Shown: piece after piece, positions 58,522 to 64,000 of the stretch | How positions within the stretch are numbered: the stretch's first letter is position 1 | How the letters are laid out: every line of letters starts with the position of its first letter | DNA from: Paradevosia sp036499825 | Lineage (GTDB): Bacteria; Pseudomonadota; Alphaproteobacteria; Rhizobiales; Devosiaceae | NCBI GenBank assembly: GCA_036499825.1 | Contig: DASYCZ010000062.1 | Location: forward strand, 62,001-126,000 | Length of the DNA stretch: 64,000 nt | Direction: 5' to 3' | Position numbers and translations under genes: made by a program | The notes under the pieces: generated by a model | Told to the model about the DNA's origin: nothing | Seen by the model: the letters and a program-made list of their open reading frames with translations, nothing else | The model's database searches: none

Positions 58522-59976
58522 CTACCAAGCCGCGCGCCGGAGCGGCAGGGGATCGGCGGTGAATGCCATGCGATCGCACAGCCTTTGCATCAAATCGCAC
58601 TTTGTTTCCAAAAGCGCGCTCCGGTCCCAGAGATTGTCGGTCTCATTGGGATCGGCCTCAAGATCATAGAGCTCGCCGCGCCGGTCCCCATGGCTCAACA
58701 CGAGCTTGTAGCGCTCGGTGCGCAGCATCGTGCCATAGGGCAGGTGCGGCTCGCGGTGCCACGGCATGGCGTTGTAATATTCGCAATAGACGTCGGGCGT
58801 GTCCGTGCTGGTGCCGGTTCCGACCAGCAGCGGCCATACCGATTTGCCCTGCATGCCCGGCCAGACTTCCAGCCCCGCCGCGTCCATCAGCGTGGGCGCG
58901 ATATCCATCAGTTCCACCAGCCCCTCGATCCGGCGCGCCGGAATATGCCCGGGCCATGAGAAGGCCAGCGGCACATGCACGGCCGGCTCGTAAAAGAACG
59001 GGCCCTTGAGATAGACACCGTGATCGCCGAGCAGTTCCCCATGGTCGGACATGAAGATGACGATGGTGTCGTCGAGCTGGCCGGTCTCTTTCAGCGTTTG
59101 CAGCATGCGCCCGACCTGGTCGTCGATCAGGTCGCACATGGCGAAATAGGCGGCACGCACCAGCCGGTGGTCGTCGTCGGTCATCTCGTCATAGGGCATG
59201 CCGGCATTGCCCCCATAAGCGCCCTCATGGTCGATCTGCTGGAACACCGGCTTGTCGTCGAGTTCGCCCCTGCGATAGTTCGGCAGCTCGATCTCATCGA
59301 GCCGGTCGAGATAGCGGTCGAGATATTCGGCCGGCGGATCGAAGGGGTGATGGGGGTCGAAAAAGTTCACCGAGAACAACCAGGGCCGCTCCGAGGCCTC
59401 GTGCGCCTTCATGAAATTGATGGCCTTGTCGGCGCACCATGTCGTCTGGTGGTTCTCGGCCAGCGGCCCCGTCTGCACATATCTGGAGCCGCGATAGGGC
59501 AGGGCCTGGTATTCGGCCCCCCGCTCGATCAGCCAGAGATTGTATTCGTTCAGCGGCCAGTTCTGCTTGCTGCCGTAGTGGCCGGGGTGGTGTGACCAGT
59601 GAAACGCCGAATAGCCGTCATTGATGCGCGGCTCCATCACCGGCGCCACGCTCGGATTGGCCGCCGAGATATGCAGCTTCCCCGATAGCCCGCACGTGTA
59701 GCCGTTGTCCGCCAACAGCCGCGTCACAAGCATCTCGTCGGGGGGCATGTCCTGCCCGTTCTGGCGCGTGCGTGTCGTGCGCGGATAACGCCCGGTGAGG
59801 AAGCTGGCGCGGCTGGGCGTGCACACCGGGCTTTGGCAATAGGCCGATGCGAACTGCGCGCCCCCGGCGAAAAGCCTGTCGAGATTGGGCGTTCGGACAT
59901 GCCTGTTGCCGGTAATGCCGAGCGTGTCCCAGCGCTGCTGGTCGGTGCAGATCCACAAAATATTGGGTTTGGTCAT
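58522..59976 (-). CDS. Type I sulfatase
   Basis: 484 residues. NILWICTDQQRWDTLG at the start, SPVCTPSRASFLTGRYP (Cys near residue 51) as the formylglycine site, and MSDHGELLGDHGVYLKG (about 305) for metal binding. No signal peptide is present, so it should desulfate an imported sugar. Of the three sulfatases here it has the CTPSR form of the site, while the others have CTPAR and CMPAR. AAGGGA lies before the ATG, 24 bases after the permease stop. Confidence 0.92.
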   Translation of the reverse strand: MTKPNILWICTDQQRWDTLGITGNRHVRTPNLDRLFAGGAQFASAYCQSPVCTPSRASFLTGRYPRTTRTRQNGQDMPPDEMLVTRLLADNGYTCGLSGKLHISAANPSVAPVMEPRINDGYSAFHWSHHPGHYGSKQNWPLNEYNLWLIERGAEYQALPYRGSRYVQTGPLAENHQTTWCADKAINFMKAHEASERPWLFSVNFFDPHHPFDPPAEYLDRYLDRLDEIELPNYRRGELDDKPVFQQIDHEGAYGGNAGMPYDEMTDDDHRLVRAAYFAMCDLIDDQVGRMLQTLKETGQLDDTIVIFMSDHGELLGDHGVYLKGPFFYEPAVHVPLAFSWPGHIPARRIEGLVELMDIAPTLMDAAGLEVWPGMQGKSVWPLLVGTGTSTDTPDVYCEYYNAMPWHREPHLPYGTMLRTERYKLVLSHGDRRGELYDLEADPNETDNLWDRSALLETKCDLMQRLCDRMAFTADPLPLRRAAW

Positions 59977-60000
59977 GTGAAGTCCCTTCCGGGCAACGCC

Positions 60001-60846
60001 TTACGCCTTCACGGCGCCGGCGATCCCCTCGACGAAATAACGCTGCACGAAAAAGAAGAACACGATCACCGGCAGGAGCGAGATGGTCGCCGCGGCGGCC
60101 ATGCCCGACCAGTCGGTCTCATTGGTGCCCACGAATGCCAGCATGCCGACGGGCAGTGTCCTCAGGCCCGGCGAGCCGAACGTGAACACCAGCGGAATAA
60201 GGAAGGCGTTCCAGGCGGCAAGGAAGGTCAAAACCGTCACTGTCGCCGTCACCGGTCCGGCCAGCGGCATCATGATGTTGAAGAACACCTGCAGGAAACC
60301 GGCTCCATCCATGGTGGCGGCCTCTTCCAGCTCTTTGGGCAAGCCGCGGAAATACCCGGCATAGAGCAGGATCGCGGCCGATTGCCCGCTGCCCGCCAGC
60401 GCCAGGATAATGCCCCAGTGGCTGTTGAGCAGACCGAGCGCATTGGTGAGGTCGACGATCGGGATAATGGTCAGCCCGCCGGGAATGATCAGCGTCGCCC
60501 CGAGCACGCCGATGACCAGCTTGCGGCCCACGAACTCGTAGCGCCCGAGCACATAGCCGGTCAGCGCCGTGTGGATCACCACCAGCACCACGGTGCCGAC
60601 CGTGACGATGATGGTGTTGAACATGTAGCCCGAAAATCCCGCCGTCACCCACGCCCGCGCATAGTTGGACCACAGCAGCGTATCGGGGATGAGGTTCAGC
60701 CCCTTGGAGAAAATCTCCAGCGGCGTCTTCAGCGAGGCCGACACCAGCCACAGGAACGGATAGATCCAGACCAGGCACAATGCCGTCAGCGCGATATAGC
60801 GCAGCGCGATCCATGAACGTCCGGCGGGCGAGGTGAGCCTCCTCAT
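60001..60846 (-). CDS. Sugar ABC transporter permease (MalG/UgpE type)
   Basis: 281 residues from ATG 60846, which overlaps the partner stop as ATGA; the open frame upstream is not coding. Six helices, with SASLKTPLEIF after the first and the EAA loop PKELEEAATMDGAGFLQVFF near residue 165. Confidence 0.92.
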   Translation of the reverse strand: MRRLTSPAGRSWIALRYIALTALCLVWIYPFLWLVSASLKTPLEIFSKGLNLIPDTLLWSNYARAWVTAGFSGYMFNTIIVTVGTVVLVVIHTALTGYVLGRYEFVGRKLVIGVLGATLIIPGGLTIIPIVDLTNALGLLNSHWGIILALAGSGQSAAILLYAGYFRGLPKELEEAATMDGAGFLQVFFNIMMPLAGPVTATVTVLTFLAAWNAFLIPLVFTFGSPGLRTLPVGMLAFVGTNETDWSGMAAAATISLLPVIVFFFFVQRYFVEGIAGAVKA

Positions 60847-61769
60847 GTGTGCCTCCGCCGCCGGATACGCGTCAGCAGCACGATCTGCGCTACCGCCACC
60901 ACGATGAAGCAGACCCCGAAAAAGATCGCGGCCGCCGACGAATAGCCGAGCCGCGGCACCGTCGAGGTGAAGGCCTGCCGGTAAACGAAGATATCGATGA
61001 CCTCCGTGGCGTAGAACGGTCCGCCGCCGGTCAGCGTCAGCATGAGGTCGAACACGTTTGTCGCCTCGATCACCGTGATCAGCGTGATGATCAGCGTGAA
61101 TGGCGTCAGCAGCGGCAGCGTGATGGTGCGGAACCGGTCCCATGCCGTCGCCCCGTCGATCTCGGCCGCCTCATAGACATCCTTGGGCACCGTCTGCAAT
61201 GCCGCCAGCCAATAGATCAGCGTGATGCCGAGCCACTTCCACACCCAAACGCCCACGGCGCTATAGAGCGCGAGCCCGGCCATGCCGAGAAAGTTCAGCG
61301 GTTGCGAAAGCATATGCGAATTGAGCAGCGCGATGTTCATGGGCCCGCCCGTGGGGTCGAGCACGTAGCGCATCACCACGCCCACGATCGCCGCCGTCGT
61401 CACCACCGGCAGGAAGATCGCCGTCCGGAAGATGCGCACGCCTCGGAACGGCTGGTTGAGCAGCACAGCCAGTATCAGCGCCAGCCCCACCCGGATCGGC
61501 ACGGCCAGGACCAGGAAGACGATAGTGTTGCGGAAGGCGTTCCAGAACAGCGGGTCGCGCAGCAGGTCCTGGTAGTTCCTGAGCCCGATGAAGTCGCCTG
61601 CCCGGTCGAAGCCGTTCCAGTCGAGCAGGGAGAACCAGATGCTGGCGAGCACCGGATAGAGCGTGAAGCAGCCCACCAGCGCCAGCGTCGGCGTCAGGAA
61701 GACATAGATCCAGCGATCGGCCCACATCCGCTGCCAAAGGGAGGGCCCGCGCAGGGCTGATTGAGACAT
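60843..61769 (-). CDS. Sugar ABC transporter permease (MalF/UgpA type)
   Basis: 308 residues, six helices, with YVFLTPTLALVGCFTLYPV as the first and the EAA loop PKDVYEAAEIDGATAWDRF near residue 200. It lies 29 bases after the binding-protein stop. No ATPase gene is present in the operon. Confidence 0.92.
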   Translation of the reverse strand: MSQSALRGPSLWQRMWADRWIYVFLTPTLALVGCFTLYPVLASIWFSLLDWNGFDRAGDFIGLRNYQDLLRDPLFWNAFRNTIVFLVLAVPIRVGLALILAVLLNQPFRGVRIFRTAIFLPVVTTAAIVGVVMRYVLDPTGGPMNIALLNSHMLSQPLNFLGMAGLALYSAVGVWVWKWLGITLIYWLAALQTVPKDVYEAAEIDGATAWDRFRTITLPLLTPFTLIITLITVIEATNVFDLMLTLTGGGPFYATEVIDIFVYRQAFTSTVPRLGYSSAAAIFFGVCFIVVAVAQIVLLTRIRRRRHT

Positions 61770-61798
61770 CGGCTTTATCCTGCGCGGGAGGGAGGAAC

Positions 61799-63241
61799 TC
61801 AGTACTTGTCCGCGGTGAAGTCCTCGCCGGGCTTCCAGTTCTCGAACTTCCAGTCGTCCACCGAGACTGTCACGCCCTTGGCCTTGACCGCCGCGATGGC
61901 GCGGTCGCGCTCGGCCGTCATCTGGTCGTTATACTGCTTGAGAACCGGCTGCGGATCGGAGAACGCCCCGCTGAAGGCGCCCTGGATGATCTCGCCCAGG
62001 CCAGGCGTCACATCGCGCATTTCGGCATAGACGGCGCTGATGGCCTTGTTGCGGATCAGCGGATCGGGCGCCAGGCGTGCATAGTCCTTGTAGCCCGCGA
62101 TGACCTTCTTGTAGCCCGCATGGGCGTTGGACTTTTCGACCGCCGACAGGTCGAGCGGCGGCTGGTCCATCTGGTTGGCAAGGCCGATATAATAGTCCTG
62201 CGTGGTCAGCTGCTGCAGCACGTCGGTGGCCACATCCGGATGCTGCGACGAGCTCGACACGAAAAACGTGCCGCCCTTCGGCCCCTGATAGGTGAACGAG
62301 GTCGCCGCCTCGCCCGGATACGGCACCCGGCAGACGCCGATCTTGTCGATCTGCTCCTTGAAGCTGCCGTTCAGCACGCCGCTGTTCCACGGCCCGTCGA
62401 GGAACATCAGCGATTCCCCCGCCACCCAGCGGGCGCGGCCTTGCCGGGCGTCGACCGAGGACGAGCCGGGATGGAGCGAACCGTCTTTCTGGAACGACAT
62501 CAGGAACGTCAGCGCATCGAGGAATGGCTGCGACGCATAGGCGTATTCCCCCGTCTTCCAGTCGACGGACCCCGCCGCGCCTGCGGCCTGCGCCAGGTCG
62601 GTGAGATGCGCCGACATGCGGTCGGCGAACTGTAGCGGCAGGATGAGGCCATATTTGCCATCCTTGGTGCCGGCGAGCGCCGCCTTGCGGGCGTCGTCCC
62701 ATTTCTGCGGCCCGGTCTCGGGATCGAACCCGGCGGCCTTCAGCCCGTCGTTGAAATACCACAGCGACGTCGAGGTCTGCCGGAACGAGAAGATCGGGAA
62801 GCTGTAGGTCTTGCCGCCGAAGGTGGTGAAGCCCTCGGCAAGCACTTCCTTCTGGAACGGCGCGTCGAACTTGAAGCTGTCGGCGAGCGGCGCGAACCAG
62901 CCCGAGCCCTGCAGCGAATTGATGGTGGCGATGGTGCCGTTGGGCACGTTGAACACGTCGGGCAACTGGTTGCTGCGGAACGCCAGCTGCAGCGCCTGCA
63001 TCATGTCGGACGGGTTCATGCCCGTATATTCTATCTTGGCGGGATGGCTGGCCGCATAGGCGTCCCAGATCTTCTGGTGCAGCGGGATCAGCGGCTGGAA
63101 GATGTCCCACCACTTCAGCGTCACCGTCTCCTGCGCCCAGGCGGGCACGGCCGGCAGCGCGCTCACCGCGCCCAATGCCGCCATGCCCTTGAGCAGGCTA
63201 CGCCGGCTCACGCCTGTCGAAAGGCGTTGTTCCTTGTTCAT
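61799..63241 (-). CDS. Family 1 sugar-binding protein (Tat exported)
   Basis: 480 residues from ATG 63241, chosen for GGGGAGG five to six bases upstream; in-frame starts further up lack this. The twin-arginine signal STGVSRRSLLKGMAALG ends with VPAWAQE near residue 36. KIWDAYAASHPAKIEYTGM, LPDVFNVPNG and AGESLMFLDGPWNSG are family 1 features. It is first in the operon binding protein-permeases-sulfatase-DUF4965 protein and faces lacI across the twin palindromes. Confidence 0.88.
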   Translation of the reverse strand: MNKEQRLSTGVSRRSLLKGMAALGAVSALPAVPAWAQETVTLKWWDIFQPLIPLHQKIWDAYAASHPAKIEYTGMNPSDMMQALQLAFRSNQLPDVFNVPNGTIATINSLQGSGWFAPLADSFKFDAPFQKEVLAEGFTTFGGKTYSFPIFSFRQTSTSLWYFNDGLKAAGFDPETGPQKWDDARKAALAGTKDGKYGLILPLQFADRMSAHLTDLAQAAGAAGSVDWKTGEYAYASQPFLDALTFLMSFQKDGSLHPGSSSVDARQGRARWVAGESLMFLDGPWNSGVLNGSFKEQIDKIGVCRVPYPGEAATSFTYQGPKGGTFFVSSSSQHPDVATDVLQQLTTQDYYIGLANQMDQPPLDLSAVEKSNAHAGYKKVIAGYKDYARLAPDPLIRNKAISAVYAEMRDVTPGLGEIIQGAFSGAFSDPQPVLKQYNDQMTAERDRAIAAVKAKGVTVSVDDWKFENWKPGEDFTADKY

Positions 63242-63367
63242 CGCATCCTCCCCTCGCATCCGACGCCTTTGGCGTTCGGACAACGTTGAAACCTTGTCGC
63301 CGGCCTGTGTCGGCGGCTTTCGCACTGCGGTTCCCTCCGTGCAGCACGATAGGTGAGAACGCTAACG

Positions 63368-63379
63368 GTTATATATAAC
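63368..63379. promoter_or_regulatory. Candidate LacI operator 1 (GTTATATATAAC)
   Basis: A perfect 12-base palindrome in the divergent gap 63242-63485. AT-rich against a GC-rich background, it probably also overlaps a promoter box. Confidence 0.55.
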
Positions 63380-63396
63380 TGGCGTCAAGTGGCCAT

Positions 63397-63408
63397 GTTA
63401 TTTATAAC
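63397..63408. promoter_or_regulatory. Candidate LacI operator 2 (GTTATTTATAAC)
   Basis: The same 12-base word with one base pair changed, 29 bases from the first copy centre to centre. Both are followed by ACT/ACTT and a GCG-rich step. The pair is a good candidate binding site for the LacI protein encoded at 63486. Confidence 0.55.
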
Positions 63409-63485
63409 TTCGCGCCAAAGCGGGCGGCGCGATATTTCGTTCCGCTGGCGCGCTGAATCGCGCTATTTCTTGCCGGGGAGGGGCC

Positions 63486-64000
63486 ATGAATCGACTGAAG
63501 ACCGAAAAGGCCAGTGCGCGCCCCACCATGGTGGATATCGCCAAGCTGGCAGGCGTCAGCCAGGCCACCGTCTCCATGGTGCTCAACGAGACCGGCGGCA
63601 CACGCGTTACCGAAAAGACCCGGAAGCTGGTGCGCGATGCCGCCGAAACTCTGGGTTATCGCGTCTGGCTGCGCGGACCGGTGGGTCGCGGCGGTCTCCA
63701 GGCCATCGGCTTCGTCATCGACGACAGCACCAGCAATCCCATCGTCAACAAGGCCATCGATTCCGCCCGTCAGCTCGCCTGGGAGAATGGCGCCGTGCTC
63801 GTCGTGCTGCCGACACAGGGTGATGAGCGCCTCCGCAATGCCGCGCTGGAGCTGCTCTTTGCCCACCGCGTCGTCGGCGTCATCTTTGCCGCCTTCTTCA
63901 CGCGTGAATACAGCCTGCCCACCAAGCTTCATTCGGTGCCCACCATCCTGATCAACTGCTACAGCAAGGGCGACCTGGCGCCGGCCGTGCTGCCGGCCCA
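63486..64000 (+). CDS. LacI-family transcriptional regulator (cut by window end)
   Basis: At least 171 residues from ATG 63486 (GGGGAGGGG before it); the gene runs off the right edge. TMVDIAKLAGVSQATVSMVL (about 15-34) is the LacI helix-turn-helix and RKLVRDAAETLGYRV the hinge region; the start of the sensor domain follows (IGFVIDDSTSNPIVNKAID). It is divergent from the third sulfatase/importer operon and is its probable repressor. Confidence 0.88.
   Translation, partial: MNRLKTEKASARPTMVDIAKLAGVSQATVSMVLNETGGTRVTEKTRKLVRDAAETLGYRVWLRGPVGRGGLQAIGFVIDDSTSNPIVNKAIDSARQLAWENGAVLVVLPTQGDERLRNAALELLFAHRVVGVIFAAFFTREYSLPTKLHSVPTILINCYSKGDLAPAVLPA

Overview
The window is chromosomal DNA of a GC-rich, metabolically versatile Gram-negative bacterium. 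Many binding-protein-dependent sugar and peptide importers, Tat-type lipid-free binding proteins, a tripartite tricarboxylate transporter, GntR/LacI/IclR regulators and dispersed GC-rich intergenic palindromes suggest an alphaproteobacterium of the order Hyphomicrobiales (Devosia-like; this is inference from gene content only). I see no rRNA, tRNA, CRISPR array, prophage, insertion sequence or origin.

Region 1 (1-13502, + strand) is a surface polysaccharide cluster. It holds the tail of a FemAB-like acyltransferase, a polysaccharide deacetylase-like protein, two O-antigen polymerase/ligase-type membrane proteins, three GT4-type glycosyltransferases, a WecB-type UDP-GlcNAc 2-epimerase, and a phosphoglycosyl transferase, acetyltransferase, aminotransferase and 4,6-dehydratase in the order C-D-E-F of the Campylobacter bacillosamine (Pgl) pathway. 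The 1.6-4.2 kb part is visibly AT-rich compared with its surroundings. The second polymerase/ligase gene carries a run of ten G inside its coding sequence, and the acetyltransferase gene seems to start at ATA.

Region 2 (13505-23488) holds two sulfatase modules around two LacI-type regulators. On the - strand are a sulfatase, a Tat-exported sugar-binding protein and two permeases; on the + strand are lacI, a second lacI with a promoter/perfect-palindrome operator, a second binding protein and a second sulfatase.

Region 3 (23495-29902) is a TctCBA transporter with a MmgE/PrpD-type dehydratase, a methylisocitrate lyase-type enzyme and an FCD-type GntR regulator; two copies of a TTGTCGACA-like site flank the promoter.

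Region 4 (29899-33607) is a TetR/EmrAB-type efflux system with two operators and face-to-face promoters.

Region 5 (33615-44925, - strand) is a ten-gene run: GntR regulator, family-5 binding protein, two creatinase-like M24 proteins lacking metal ligands, two Dpp-type permeases, an aspartoacylase-type deacylase, two ATPases and an amidohydrolase. It looks like uptake and breakdown of an acylated amino compound.

Region 6 (45156-56346) is a sugar/sugar-acid catabolic regulon: an aldo/keto reductase; a - strand operon (DHDPS-like enzyme, enolase-superfamily dehydratase, MsmK/UgpC-type ATPase); and a + strand operon (2-dehydro-3-deoxygalactonokinase, an IclR regulator fused to an SMP-30 lactonase, a deacylase, and the binding protein and two permeases of a sugar importer). 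Likely IclR operators lie in the divergent gap and before the fusion gene.

Region 7 (56426-64000) is a third sulfatase locus: a large DUF4965/glutaminase-like protein, a sulfatase, two permeases and a binding protein on the - strand, facing a third lacI (cut by the window end) across twin AT-rich palindromes. None of the three sugar importers next to sulfatases or the kinase has its own adjacent ATPase gene in the same operon; the single sugar-type ATPase at 46222-47283 may serve several of them.
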